A DNA stretch of 64,000 nt from Nigrospora sphaerica (Eukaryota > Ascomycota > Sordariomycetes > Amphisphaeriales > Apiosporaceae). Made by a program: the position numbers and the translations under genes. Position 1 is the first letter of the stretch; the number at the start of each line of letters is the position of its first letter. The notes beneath the pieces are model-generated. The model saw nothing but the letters and a program-made list of their open reading frames with translations, had not been told where the DNA came from and made no database searches. Positions 1 through 12,753 of the stretch are shown here, in pieces. The DNA lies in assembly GCA_018287875.1 (NCBI GenBank), contig JAGVVL010000018.1, positions 2,534,501 through 2,598,500 of the forward strand, read 5' to 3'.

Positions 1-794
1 GGACCAGACCAGCCCCGGGGTGTGGGCGGACAAAGGATGGAGGGGGTGGTTGGCCCTTGCCGGGCAGCGGGGACGGGAGGCCCGAGAGCAGGGTAATCAC
101 GTGTACATACAAGCAGGCCGCTGGAGGTAGCTGGGAGGTAGCTGGAGGTAGTAGCAGGAGGCTCAGCTCGCGGACGGACAATGGAAACGAACGAGTATTT
201 TGAAGGATTCATCCCAAACGCGTCGGGGCGATCTGTATGGTTGGCTGGGCCGACGTTGTGTGTGCGGGTGTGGAGCAGGAGTGGATGCTCGGGCTGTCGG
301 ATACGCGCCCTCAGGGCGTACTCGTCAGTTCCCCCTGCTGACGAGTCGAGTTGCGTCGATACGGCGGCGGCGAGGAAGTGGCAGGTAATTTGCCGTGGCA
401 GCGGTATCCCAGCATCAGCCTCGACGCGTGCCGGCTCGGGTGTTGTTTTGCTGCGGGCGGCCAGACACGGCGACGAGACCAAGGCACCAAAGGCAATATT
501 CAAGGCAGCAAGCATGACATGGATGGTAGGGCATGGCCAACAAGCCTCGAGAAGGACGGAGTAGGCATCCATTCCCCCCTCTCGGCGCCCCTCTTGCGCA
601 CATCCCGCCCCATGGACGGCTTCCATCCGATCCCCTACGACTAGGAAATGGGCCGACACGAATTTCCCAAGGCGGGCGCGCGCACACGTAGGGCGGGCCG
701 GCGCCGACAGACGGTCCCCATCCCAGGTCGTCTAGACAGTCGCCTAGAGAACCCGTAGTAGAACGCAGACCTGGGGGAGGGTGCTGACCTGAAT

Positions 795-818
795 GCCAGC
801 GGGCCAGCGGGCCAGCGA
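795..818. repeat. 8-bp tandem repeat, 3 copies
   Basis: GCCAGCGG is repeated twice exactly and a third time with one final mismatch. It is a simple local tandem duplication with no known role. Confidence 0.85.
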
Positions 819-3800
819 GGGAGAGCTAGAGGAGAACTAGAGAGAAAGAGGGGGGCAAAAAGCGCTTTCAGGGGCGCCCGCCGCCCAACCCCCGAGGCAA
901 CCTACGGGGGCACCTACCTAGGTACTAGGCAAGATAGATTGTATGGGCCCTAGGTACCTAAAGCAACCACCTATACTAGATCCACGGCGTCCTGTTCCCC
1001 GAGCTCCCGTCACAGTGGGCGCCTTAGGGGCGGCGGTGCCCTCCCGCAGCGCTTCTAGCGATACTAGCGGTGGGGGGGGGGGGGTTTGTTGTTGTTGGTT
1101 GGCTCGCTGGCTGGCCGCCTTTGGTTCTGGCTGACTAGATGTCCAGGGTTCGGGGGCAAAGCAATGGCGAGGCCTACCTACCTGCACGGGTACCTCATCC
1201 CTAGGCAGTATGGCACTTACTCGGCGTGCTGGAGAAGGGAAGAAGACCTTGGACATAAGCTCTGCTACGGCCTCACACGTCAAATAGAGACCGTGTATAT
1301 AGGAAGGTGGACAAGCATACCGGGCCACGGAACACGTTATTCGCTCGCGGCCCTGCGAAACGTAACGAGACTTCCAAGTTGGTCAGAGAGGCGGGCAGGC
1401 CGCACCTGGTCGTCCTGTCAAGGCCGTTCCATTTCCAACCGTCTCTTCACCGCAGGGCTCCTCCTGGACACTAACCAGCAGTAAGCTCGGGCGTCGGGGG
1501 GGCGGTGGCATCCGCCTGGTACGTCAGGTTGGTACCCTGATTTGTCGTGGCAGACACAGGCACACACACACATACATACGCACACAGACACCAAACTTCC
1601 TTGTAGCAGGCCCAGCTGAAATAGCCCATTTTTCGGCTACGGAGGCTTCCAAGCGTCGTCCCGGGGGTGTCGGGGAAGGAGGGAGGAAGGGAGAGGGGAT
1701 AGGATCCTGACCCGGTTTCTTCCCTAGGTACTTAGCTACGCTGCTCTTCCTGTTCTTGTCAGGACAGGCCCAGGCGTCGAGGGCGCGTCCGGGCGGGAAG
1801 AGGGTACATAATGCAAAGGTCCAGCGCCGGGCACTGGGTTTTCTGCGCAAACCTAAGCGGGCTCGGCGGGCAGCGAAAGGCCGAAGTCACGCAAACGAGG
1901 GGGGGAAGGGGGAAATGGAAGAGGCCGTCGAGACACGCTTTCGCCACAAAATGCAACGTCGGCGGGGGGCCCAGCCCATGACGAATGGTTGCAAACGTGC
2001 CTCGCGTGCGTGCCAAAACATAGATGGGCCGCCTACTGGTGCAAAGCGCAGTCGGATGTCGGGTTCCTCGACGGCTCTTGGGCGGATCTGCCTCCCGAAG
2101 ATATAGTTGCAGCCTAGCATCATACTATGTGAGGTACTTTACGATAATGTGCGTACGCGTGTTAGTGCTTGCCTAGTACGCAGTCTCGCGCCCCTTTCCC
2201 TTCTGCCTTGTCCCCATCTCCAACATGGGCACCTTTTTTCTGGCTCGCCCACGAACGTTCAAGTCTGCCGCTGGTTGGACGACCTTCTCGGGCTTGTTGA
2301 TTCGATGCTTCTTCCGTCCATTTGTTTGTTCCATTGTATGTCGTTTGTCAATGGATTCCTGACTCTCTGCCCCCCTCCCAACCATTGCGGACGGCGGGAC
2401 TTGACGGTCCCTCTGTTTTGCCCCCTCCGAAGGCGCTTGAAGCCATCCTTTGCCACCCTTGCGGGTCTGACAACATTCCGAGAACCTCCAGTGCTCCTGA
2501 GCCCGACTTATTTTTTTTTTTCCTTTTTCTTTTACGAGTGTCCCTAGGAAGTACCGCTTCAGCCGCCCCAGCGGGTGTGCCACTGTCATTGCTAACGCCC
2601 CCAAACTCTCAATAGGGCGGTTTCGTACATGATACCCTTGAAATCAGCTGTGTTGACAGTGGCCCTTACCGCTCTCCTGACGTGGACGCTGTTCTAGGTG
2701 GTCACGAGCCCTGCATGGCGACTCAAGAAAAGAAAACCTATAGCCACTGACGTGGGTGCTATGCCTACCCGACACAAAGCCACGGAGACTCGGCGCGGCA
2801 GATTGGAAATCACAAGAGGCAATGCTCGCCAAATATCGGTGACCCGATTCCAAGCGATCCTCACGATTCGACTGTCCATACTGCCCTGCCTTCGTCATTA
2901 TACGAGCCAAGTGCTGCTTGAAGCGAACTACGAAGCACGAGTGAGATCAGAAAACCCGAAGCTTGTGCGCCGCCACCTACACCACGGCCAGCCCCTTTCC
3001 AAGTCGCAACCTACACACTACGCTTCACACCACTAACTTCATATTCCCGCGACCCGTCCTTCTCTACCGAATCGGTCAAGCCTTACGGCTCCCACTCCTG
3101 GCGGGCCTGGTGCAAACCGTCCCGCCCGTGTAGCCGGCGTTGACGTGCTTCAGCCTGCGGCAGGCCTGCTCGTACGCAAAGCCATGGGCCCGACGCCAAA
3201 GTAACGGCCGGAAGCGCAAAGGAGCGGCAGTATCGCTCGAGGGGTATCCCATGCAATAAACCCGAATTGGGGCGCGTCGCAATGCCTGGCCCTCCAGCCT
3301 AGATGACCGCGAAAGGAGGCCTTTGGATGATTCCGCCCCGCCAACAGGCAGCCCCTGGGCATGTAAACTGCCGACTCGGGTATGAGCCAATGGTATGCCC
3401 AGAACGGGAGTCGTGCATAGGCAGTCCCCTATGATATCTGCCGTTCAAACAAGTCCCACCATGGCCCGACTTGACCCCTGACTCCTGAGTGGGAAAGCGA
3501 ACCAACCGGTCTAGGGCACAGGTTCTGCCAAGTGTTCAGACCGGACCACGGGCACCTCCCCACGCCATATTCCGTAGGCGTGCAAAAGGAGTGACCACCT
3601 GTTGGCAAGTTCCATGTTTTGACTTATACTGATTACCCTGCCCGGGACGGGACAGCTATAGGACGCGCCCACAGCTATAGTCCTGATGCTCCACTTCACA
3701 CCCCTGCGCGGCCCATTAATCGGCCCTAGCGCGCTGCGAGATGCCCCATCCGAAGCTATACTCGGCAAAAGACCGTCTGCATGGCGCGATGCGACGGTAG

Positions 3801-5820
3801 TGTTGCCTTTGAACTGCAGCCGAGACAGAAGCATGTTTCTTCACCGGGCTCCGAGAGGGCCGGAGTCCGCATCCCGCCGTGTTGCGAGTCCCGATACGTT
3901 TTCCGACCCCAAGTTTCGCGGCGGGAGCGGCTGCATCACGGAGACAGCCGATCGCCAGTCACCTGGGCCCCTTCCGAGCATACCGAGAGAGTGTGACCAA
4001 CGCCGTTTCTTGACTCCAATAGGTGCGCCTGTGTAATCGGCAGCGGAAGACCCGAGCCCCCTGCCCCTGACATCTCGCAACGTCGCTGGGATATCCTCCG
4101 AGTCGATCCCCGCGTTGCCCCGGCGGCGGCGGCGGCCCCTAGGAGCAGGGCGTGCTACAGCAGACCTTATTACTATTAATACCTTGCGACATTGCAACAG
4201 GCTTTGCACGCCTCCAGGGGTCATCCAGTGCACCGTAGGGGAACGTGATGTAGCACCCTTGGGGCTCCCAAGGCATAACCCTGGAGGGGGCGCCACGGAA
4301 ATAGAAGCCGGCCTTGTGAGGAATAATGTTCGGAGATTGAGTTTGAGGATCTGATGATTCCTCATCCCCTTCGGGCCTGGAGGGAAACTCTTCACTGCGT
4401 GTTGGTAAACAATGAGAGGGATCTCGACTCTGCGAACAATCGATGCCTTCAGCGGAACCCCCCGAGGAGATGTCGGAGGTACTGGATGGTCTTGTGGGTC
4501 GAACAACCCAACCCAACCCCCCTTCCTTTTTGTTCCCTCTCCTTCCCCATAACGAGCATGAACGGGCGATCCCAGGCCTTTCAAGGCCCCCTAATCGCTC
4601 CTACGTACCCTTGACGTTGTTCCGGTTCTGTCATGAGTCTGTAGCTACTATCACCGGCTCTGTTGGGTAAAGACAAAAGACCACTCTGGAACGAGCTGGA
4701 GAAAGCCTACTCGGGCCTCTCCGCAATCCTAAGTGGGCTGTTTAGCTGGGAACGCCATCCATTGGCATTCAGTCGCAAGATAACTAACTGCGGTATGGAC
4801 AGAAACATACACGGCTCTCTACTATCATCTTTGGACGCCACCCGGCAGATGACCCGATGGGAACACGCCTACGTCCGACTCCTGACCATACGTCATGGCA
4901 GGGACCTGCTATGTTAATTTTGGGCAGGACGAGTTACGGCCCTCGATGTTGTTCTGGTTCCTTGATGTTGGTATCAACGGGGTGCCAGCCGGTTCTGGCG
5001 GCCTGACTTTTGGGCGAATCTCTGATCTACCCGACTGGCACGTGGTCGGCTGCTGGAATGAGGGGTTCCGGTCGGCCCGCCCATCTCACTCAGCAGCCGT
5101 TACGACCTTCTCATTGGAAGAGCTGCCGGATACCGAGCCAAGGAAACTCGGTCGCTCCCGGCGCATCCGGCCTGTTACCGTGTAACCCAAGCACGCAACG
5201 GGGTTTCGTAGCCAGGGGGCCCCAAGACCGCCCCCTCGGACCGGCGTAAAGAGAGGCGACGTGGCGAGACGGATAAAATGCCAACAGGGGCAAACAAAAC
5301 CAAAGAAAAGTATTAAATTTAGTCCTTCCCGGGAGCATCACACCGCCCACGTTTTCCCCTATCCGGTACCAGTGGTGCCAGGCATCGGCGATCCCCGCGA
5401 ATGACTCTTCAACCATGTAGGGTCGTGGCACTGACCCACAGGCACAAGTTGCCGACGCCGACGGCCGGAGCCCGTGCGAATAAACGGTCCGGCGGCGACG
5501 GGGGCCGGAAGGATCAGCGATATGGTGATTGGGGCGTGGGACATTGTGCTGGTTCTTCCCCGGGCCGAAGGCAAGACTCGTGGCCGAGACCTGGGGATGA
5601 GGGAGAGGCCACCTCGACAGAGGCGGAAGGGAAGGGAGGAACCGGGTGTTCGCGCCGCCTAGTGATCCATAGAAGTCGCGGGGATCCTGTTGGTCCGGTC
5701 GAAGTCGGGCATGCCCCGTCGGGAGCCGTCCCGGGCCTTCGGTCCAAGCCGCGTTCGGTCCCGTCCGGACCACGGTCCCGTGGGTGGCGGCAGGGCGGTG
5801 CGAACCCTGGGCTCCCAGCT

Positions 5821-5847
5821 GGAGGTGCCGGAGGTGCCGGAGGTGCC
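5821..5847. repeat. 9-bp tandem repeat, 3 perfect copies
   Basis: GGAGGTGCC is repeated three times without mismatch. The period is a multiple of three, but no supported gene covers it, so a coding origin is not shown. Confidence 0.9.
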
Positions 5848-6645
5848 GTGGGCATCATCTGCCCGCGGCCCGGCGGTACACGGTATGGGATACACTCTAC
5901 AGGGGGGAAGGGTACCGTTCATGTACACATTTGGACGCACGAACTGTAGGTGAGACCGAGGTTTTTAGCGGTGTGGCTCGTTCCCTCCGTCCTAGGGCTC
6001 TCTCACGAACCTATTAGTCGCCAAAGGGTCAAATCGTTCGACCAGACTCCTCGGGAAGAACTGGGCGCTCGCGAAGGACATTGGCGAGTGTGCCTTGGTT
6101 CGATATAATGGCCTCTTGTTCCTAAATCCGGATACGGACTCTTCGCAGAAAAGAAAAAGAAGGGGGTGGGGGCGAACAAGATGAAGCGAGCTGGTATCTT
6201 GCACGCATAACACCACCCGTGGTATGGCACCTGAGGCCCGGCCCGTGCTTGGGCCATTACCTTGGCCCAACGCATGGGAGGCGCTTCGCTTCACGATGCC
6301 ATGGTATCCGAAGCCGGTCACGGTCGTGTGGAGAAGATAGCCGAGGAACAGCTCCTCGCTCCCACGTCGGCCCCGTCGGGTTACGGGTTTTGCACGTTGC
6401 GTTCGGTTGTGATGAATGAGAAGAGAGAAACGCGATTCCGTCGAGGGAAGTGGCAGGTCCTACGTAGAAGACGTCGATCTTGCACATGCACCACCACCGG
6501 TGTGCTTCTCGGGAATAGAAGGTACGCTTAAAATAGACGGAATGGTGGCCGAATCCAAATCACCCCTGCTCCTTGTCGCCGTGGTCCCTCTTCCCGCTTC
6601 ATCGGCACCCCCTGAATGGTGCGTGCCCATGGGTAGCCCCCCTTA

Positions 6646-7452
6646 CTAAAGCCACCTGAGGGATTTGAGACTGCCCATGATGTTCAGAACCTGGCCCTGC
6701 TGGGGGGCCACGCAAGCTATGACGCCAAAGCCGGGGGAAACGGTGATCCTGTCCGAGCTGACGTAGGCGTTGTTGCTCTGCTCGGTGCCGGTCTTGAGGC
6801 CGTTGACCTGGAACCAGACGTCGCCGGGCGGCACGGCGTAGGACAGGGTCGAGTCGAGGACGTTGACGACGATCTCGACCTGGGCGGGCCGGCTGCCGGG
6901 GTTGGCCCAGGCGCGGCTGCACTTGTGGTTGTCGCCCTCGGCGAGGGACCACTTGAGGGAGGCGCGGGGGTCGGCGCAGAAGACGTCGAAGGCGCCCTCG
7001 CCGACCTCGTTGTACGCCTGGTTCTGGAAGCAGATGCGGCGGACGAGCTCGCCCGCCGCGTTGCGCGTGTCGCAGTCGCCGGGCACGCGGTTGCGCACGT
7101 CGGCCGGCCGCGTCTCCGACATGCAGTCGGTGCGGAACCGGCTGCCCGGCGCGTACGGGTACACGCACTGCGCCTGTTGGAAGAGCCACTTGCCGCCCGT
7201 CGACGGCGCCGGCAGTATGTTGCGGCACGCCAGCGCCGAGTCGGTGCTCCGCCGCCGCGCGCGCGCCGCCTCGGCGTCGGCGCCCACGCCGCGCGGCACG
7301 AAGCCCGGCTCGTTGAGCGCCGCGATGTCGAACTGCGCGATCGAGGTGAGCGCCACGTCCTCGGTGCTGTCCTTGCTGTAGTCGTCCACGTTCACCAGGG
7401 GGGAACCCCCGGCCCACAGCGGCAGCAGCGAGAGCAAGGCGAGGAAGCGCAT
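6646..7452 (-). CDS. Small secreted cysteine-rich protein, unknown function
   Basis: Single-exon gene of 268 residues. The first ATG in frame (7452) begins a clear secretion signal: MRFLALLSLLPLWAGG, followed by a small-residue cleavage region near residues 16-17. An acidic segment follows (about 18-65), then a basic RRR site at 66-68 that resembles a Kex2-type processing site, and then the main domain. Eight cysteines lie after the signal, enough for four disulfides. The last third is hydrophobic beta-like sequence. The stop is TAG at 6648-6646. I do not recognise the family. Size, signal and even cysteine number fit a secreted fungal protein and possibly an effector candidate, but that is inference. 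It stands alone, with over 2 kb of gene-free DNA before the next gene. Confidence 0.8.
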   Translation of the reverse strand: MRFLALLSLLPLWAGGSPLVNVDDYSKDSTEDVALTSIAQFDIAALNEPGFVPRGVGADAEAARARRRSTDSALACRNILPAPSTGGKWLFQQAQCVYPYAPGSRFRTDCMSETRPADVRNRVPGDCDTRNAAGELVRRICFQNQAYNEVGEGAFDVFCADPRASLKWSLAEGDNHKCSRAWANPGSRPAQVEIVVNVLDSTLSYAVPPGDVWFQVNGLKTGTEQSNNAYVSSDRITVSPGFGVIACVAPQQGQVLNIMGSLKSLRWL

Positions 7453-9472
7453 GGTCGTGGGACAGGCCTGAGTTGCGGTGCCGGCGTTGATTTCTGTGAG
7501 CAGCAAAGGGCTTCAAGTTAGCACCCTACCGGGCAAAACGAAGAATCCCCCGGGCCGGGAGACACGATATGGTATTTGTAACGTGCGGCACGCCCTGAAG
7601 TCGACCCCCCGTGAGCAAGCGTCATGGAAGCGCATTCGCCACCGCACTCGCCTTTGCTATCGCCATCCCGGTCCGCCCTGAAAGCAGAGATAGTTCAATT
7701 AAAGGTTAATCGCGACGGCACTGCGAATGCGCCAGGGAGACCGTACGGGGATCCTCGGCCACAAAGAGCCCAAGCCCCACCCACGGGACCATCGTCCATG
7801 CAAGACGGGCTACGCATGCCGGCAAGAGAGGCAAAGAAAGGGCCGGGTTCGGTTTTCAAAACGGACTTTATGTTCATGCGGATATCCTCCGGGGGTCTGG
7901 ACCGTCCGAGCGCATGAGTGAGTCGCGCAGGAAACAAACCCCCCCCCGGGAACCCCCTGCCTGAGCCCAGACTAGCCGCCTACGCCGTCACGCGGCCCTA
8001 CGTTTGCCTGGTGGCGGCGCATGATCGCGTCTTGCGTGGGATCCTCTGGGTCTTTCTCTCGATGCCATGGCCGTCTTCCGCCATTTCCTTGTCCCTGGCC
8101 GTGAAGTCTCTCCCTGGCTCGTGGCCTCGGCGGAGGCCGACAAGAGTACACGCAACCCGAGAGACAACCCGCGGGACCAAGGCAAACTCGCAAGCCAGCC
8201 CCAGCAACCCGATCATGGCTTTCGACGGCGAATTCGATGGGTTATCCCACGACCATCTATTCCCTCTCAGCCAGAGAGAGGGGGGGGGGGGGGTCAAGCA
8301 GTAGACGGCCCCTTTGTTTCCTGGTCAGAAATAGCAACAATAGGAACGCTGCGCCTTCCCCTTGGCATTTGGAGCGTCTATTTTTTCGGGTCCGACGGCG
8401 ACCCGGGGAATCCTGGGCATCGTATGGCGCCTTTGCCTTTGCGCAAACTGTCCTTGGCCGACGCTCCCCCCCCCCCCCCACGAGTGTCCCCCGCTGTGCG
8501 TATGACTGGACAGCAAGAAGGCGGCGGTGGAGTGGTCGTCCATTTCCCGCCGTTTGTGTTGGAAGGCGGGGGAGGGGATGGGGTCCCCTGAAGGAAAAAA
8601 GGGGGGGGGGAAGGTCGCTAACCCGCAGGTCCAAAACGACACGGCTATAAAAAAGAGCACAGAAACCCCCAGGTCTGTAATGTTTGCCGCCGGGGGCCGC
8701 CGGCGTCGTGGGCCGTGACAATCTTGTACGCGCGGTGGCGAGGGTCGGCGGCCGAACGCCACGGGGCTCCCGGATCCCCTCCCCCCTTTTCCTCGGGCTT
8801 TTCCCCACGGGCCGGGAACGGCCGAGACGGGAGCCGGACGCCTACCGACCGCTTCCGACACGCGGGGCGGCCCCGGCCGCGGGCCGTGCTCGTCCGCCGG
8901 CCTCGCTTCGTGGGCCCGGAACGCCGTCGCGTTCCACAATCGGAGCCGGGAAGCCCTCAGGTCAAACCAGCCGGCGTCATCAGGAACGGCGCGATGCCGT
9001 GCCCACCTCCCACCGTTTACTCCGGAGCTGCCGCGGGGAGAGGGACACAGAGCGTGAGGGCGCCGGCGAGGATGCCGAAAAAAGGTATCAGTCACGGGGA
9101 ACAAAGAAATACGAGTCGAGGACCCCAAGGCAAGGGAACCGTCTTAACAGATTCTACTCATTATTCCTTAGGTTATCCTGTACCACCGTTCATTTCTACG
9201 TAGAGTGGGTATATAGAGTGTAAGCCTTTTCCTGCCATGCCAATGCTGTGTAATCGCCTCCTTGAACCCTAGGCCATGTTTCCGGTCCCATACAGTCTCC
9301 TCGATTCCGCGTGATTGCCCTTCTCAAACGGGCGGCGGCATGGGACCATCCCAAAAAATACATATGTGCAGGGGACGGCGGATCTTCCGTATGATATCGC
9401 CGTGGTCCGGCCAGTCGTCGTGGACGGGCCGCCGTTTGTCCTGGCCCCCGTATCGCTCCTCCCCGCAAGGCC
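7453..9472. other. Gene-free stretch rich in homopolymer runs
   Basis: No supported gene. It lies upstream of the secreted-protein gene and downstream of the F-box gene stop. It contains a G13 run (8281-8293), a C14 run (8466-8479) and a G10 run (8601-8610) following six A. The long overlapping frames at 8.2-9.2 kb on both strands look like chance openings in GC-rich sequence; they contain proline/arginine-rich low-complexity translation and no domain. Confidence 0.5.
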
Positions 9473-11202
9473 CTAGACCTCGATGGCCACCTCTTCGCGG
9501 AGCATCATTTGGCTGCTGGCGGGGTCCTGCTCGAGCACGAAGCACCGCTCGGCGTAGACGCCGTTCTCGTTCTGTAGGCGCCAGGCGGCGCTGAGGCGGC
9601 GGACGAGGTGCCGGCGCCAGCCGCCGACGTTGATGGTGATGGAGCGCCAGGCGGCACCGGCCTTGGCGCGCAGGAGCAGGCTGAAGACCTTCATGGCGGC
9701 CTCGCGGTCGGGGTCGACGCCGGGGGGCAGGAGCTCGAGCACGCGCACCGCCGTCTGCACGTGGAGGACCAGCGTGTGCAGGCGCCTGAAGCCGCACAAC
9801 GTACGCAGGAACAGCGGCGGGTCGCACATGGCCATGTCCATGTCAAGCTCGAGCGTGTGCAGGCGCCCGAGCCCGCGCCCGAGCTGCGCCAGGTCGTCCA
9901 CCCACAGCGTTGGGCAGCGCCGCGCCTCGTCGCCGAAGCCGACGTGGTCGCGGAACCGGAGCACCTCGAGCGTACCCGCGTGCGCGAGCAGCGCGTCGAC
10001 CGGGAACAGCTGTGTGAAGCACGTCAGCGTCAGCGCCTGGAGCGCGCGGATCCGCCCGACGAGCACGTAAAGCCCCTGCGTCGCCTCCCGTCGTCGGTCA
10101 TGGTGCAGGTGGGCGCTAAAGTCCTCGCAGTGCAAAGACTCGAGCCCGGCCAGGTCCCCAAACGGGACCGAGTCGAGAAACTCGAACATGGGCACGTCGA
10201 GGAGCTCGAGCCGGCGGATTTGTGAGAAGTCCCAGTGCTTTTCCACCTCTTCGGCCGTGTGGTTCCAATCGTACGACCTCAACACCAGCTCCCTGAGCGC
10301 GGGCATCCTCTCCCCCTCGGCAAAGACGAACCGTGTCCCCTGTCCCCTGTCGTTGTAGTGGAGCGTCTCCAACTTCTCCGACTGCAAGAGCAGCCGCTTA
10401 AGCGAGTCCAGACGCGTCGTGAGTGGCGGTTTTGAACTCGTCATCCGGAGCGAGACGAGTATGTCCGTGGGGATCGCCCTCAAATACCTGTCGCCAGGCT
10501 CGCCGCTGAAGTCCCTCAGAGGCAGGTCGTCCACAAACAGCTTCGTCCGGCTCTGCTCTAGGTGCCGAGCACAAAGGATGTCCGCGGGAACCCAGAATAG
10601 GCCCGAGCAGAGGTCGGCCCTGGCATACCGCCATCTACCGAAAGGTCAGCCACGACAGCGTGTTGGGGAAGGGGATGCCGGTGGGCGTAGCGGCGTACCG
10701 AACGGAGCGGAGAAGGTGTATACGATCGAGCAGCCGCTTAATGTTCTCCGGATCGAGGTCACTGCTCACTTCCACATGACGCGTGTGGGCGTAGACCTTC
10801 TGCAAGGCGTAGGGAAGATAGAGCTGGGCCTCGGGGGCGATGATGCGCTCGGTCAAGCGGAGATATTCGTACTTGACGGGGGTCCCTATAGCGTCCAGTC
10901 TCCTACATGCTAGACGAGCAGCAGCCAGCGAGTTGGCATCGAGGTCTCGCAGCTGAGCAGGAGGCGTAAGCACGGGGGCACATGGGGGAGGGCGCCCAAG
11001 AGGCGAGGGAGGTTCTTCCTACATGTAAGAAGATGAGCGCGACAAGCTCGGAGCTCAGGTCGTCCAGAGACCATTTGGGCCGCGTTTGGTGAAACATCGG
11101 AGGGACTGGCATGAGTCCATGGCGCTGCCTCTGGTTGTCCAGCGACTGGCAGGTGGAGAAGGAAACCACGGGTGGGTGGCACAAAACCTGTGTCGGGGCC
11201 AT
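9473..11202 (-). CDS. F-box protein, probable SCF substrate receptor
   Basis: Three exons: 11202-11023, 10952-10699 and 10634-9473, giving 531 residues. Intron 1 (70 bp) runs GTAGGA...CTCAG in phase 0. Intron 2 (64 bp) runs GTACGC...GGTAG in phase 2 with a CTGAC branch point. Without intron 2 the frame meets a stop at 10635; with it the frame continues. The start at 11202 has a good GCCATGG context, and no earlier ATG is in frame. Residues about 44-85 form an F-box (WSLDDLSSELVALIFLH, then LRDLD, then ARLACRRLDAIG). The remainder is rich in leucine-spaced segments like those of fungal F-box/LRR-type proteins. F-box proteins bind Skp1 and present targets to the SCF ubiquitin ligase. The substrate is unknown. 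Residue numbers depend on the proposed splicing. Confidence 0.8.
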
Positions 11203-12730
11203 GGCAACTAAATAGGGAGGAGCAGCCACAGGTAGGGCGGGAGGATGGATACGCAGGGCGCCGACGAAAGAGAAGCCCAACTGCAGTGGGCGACGGGAGA
11301 GGCTTGCAAGGGTACGGACAAGGCGTACTCGTCACGTTTGGGTCATATCATTACGCGGCCAAAGGAGAGCGAGAGGGTCGGGGGTGTGGGAGTGCAGCGC
11401 GATAAGTAGGTGTGCGTGCCGCGGGTACAGAGGTATGTATACATCCAGCCGCGGTAAGCAGATGGAAGCATGCAAGCCAATAACAGACGCGAGGAGGCAG
11501 GTGTTCGGCCGAGTGTGCAGCCGCAGCTGGGTTGAGCAGACCTAACCGCTTGGGGTGTACTTCACGAAATAGGCAGAGGGTCTCAATGAACATCCCGCGG
11601 AGGGACGCTAGGCCGGCGCGACGGTAAGACAGGGGGGGGCCCAAGGAGAGGAACCTTAGCAACACACACACACACACAGACACACGGGGGGAGAGGGGGG
11701 AAGGGAGAAAGAAAGGGACATGTCCACAAGTCGACGGCGGACCAGGCCGGGTTCAAGGGACGACGGCCACGACAAGAGACGCACAAGGAATCACACAGAC
11801 AGGGAGTGGGCTTGATGCCGCTAGTTCATCGTGTTCCCAGCCAAACTAGGCATATATGTCTGCAGAGCAGAACGCTCGGACAAGGTATAGGGCAGTAAGC
11901 GTAAGCGGTACTTAGCCTGATAGAGTCGGCAGGGGTACGGGGACCAGGGAGACGGGACAAGGTAACCTCGTCATGCAGCCACTCTGGCGGGCTGGAACCT
12001 GACAAGCTGAGACTCGTTCTCGTTATCCAACCGCATTTCGAGACGGCATGTGCGTGTGTTTTGAGGGTGGGAATAGGGGCGGACGCGAGCAAGAAGACGC
12101 TGAAACACAGAACACCAAAGCAAAAGAGGGGGGAGTATGGACACTCCTGGCTACACAGTGAAGTAGGCGTGTACTCCGTCATACCACTAGACCGAGACGT
12201 ATGAAGACGAGCACAAAAGTACTTCTTCCTTAATCGCTTCTTAGACAGCGATGGCTCTGGCGCAGTGCTGGGCGCAGGGAGGGACCCCTGGCGGCCTGTA
12301 GCACTAGACAGCACTTGCTGTCCAGTCCACGCGGAGTTGATGTGTGAGTGCGGAGTATAGTCCATGCCAACGTTTGACACTATGTGCATCGTGGCTAATT
12401 GACTTCTAAGCGGAGGAAGTGGAGAAGAAGGACGAGGAGAAGATTAGCGGCGCTTGGGGGAGAGAGTACAAAAGGCGACGACGACTTTCGACGAAGGCGG
12501 GCTGGATGGAGATGAGACGGGGGTCATGAGCCCGAGCAGAGGGGGGATGAGGCTGGCAGCGATCGAGAGCCGTTCGTTCGGGCCACTGTCCACAAGGAGG
12601 GGCGATGCCAAGGAGTATAGTCCAACATTTCATCTGGAGGCCCCGTCGCATCGTGCGGCTGGCGGTGCAGTGGGGACGGGGGTAGTCGCTTCGATGTCTC
12701 AAGACGGATGTTATCGCTGTTGTCGTTGTT

Positions 12731-12753
12731 GTCGTCGTCGTCGTCGTCGTCGT
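12731..12753. repeat. (GTC)n trinucleotide repeat
   Basis: About seven and a half consecutive GTC units. On the minus strand one frame would read poly-threonine, but no gene structure supports coding. Confidence 0.85.

Larger units (their letters stand above)
1..6645. other. Gene-free stretch with short tandem repeats
   Basis: I see no convincing coding region on either strand: open frames are short, overlap on both strands, and show no recognisable domain or splice structure. The stretch holds a near-repeated purine-rich unit at 121-150, an 8-bp unit repeated three times at 795-818, two TACCTAGGTA-type palindromes (915-924 and 950-960), a CA-rich tract at about 1557-1588, an 11-base T run at 2511-2521, and a 9-bp triple repeat at 5821-5847. 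The tract 2161-2540 is CT-rich like a fungal gene leader, but no coding exon follows it. A short or species-specific gene cannot be excluded. Confidence 0.5.

Noticed and set aside
6599..7516. 305-codon arginine-rich frame on the minus strand
   Set aside because: Same strand, shifted phase over the secreted-protein gene; composition is arginine/alanine/proline noise without domains.
10621..10660. Apparent frameshift/stop in the F-box gene
   Set aside because: A 64-bp intron (10698-10635) with GTACGC donor, CTGAC branch point and TAG acceptor restores the frame, so no pseudogene is needed.
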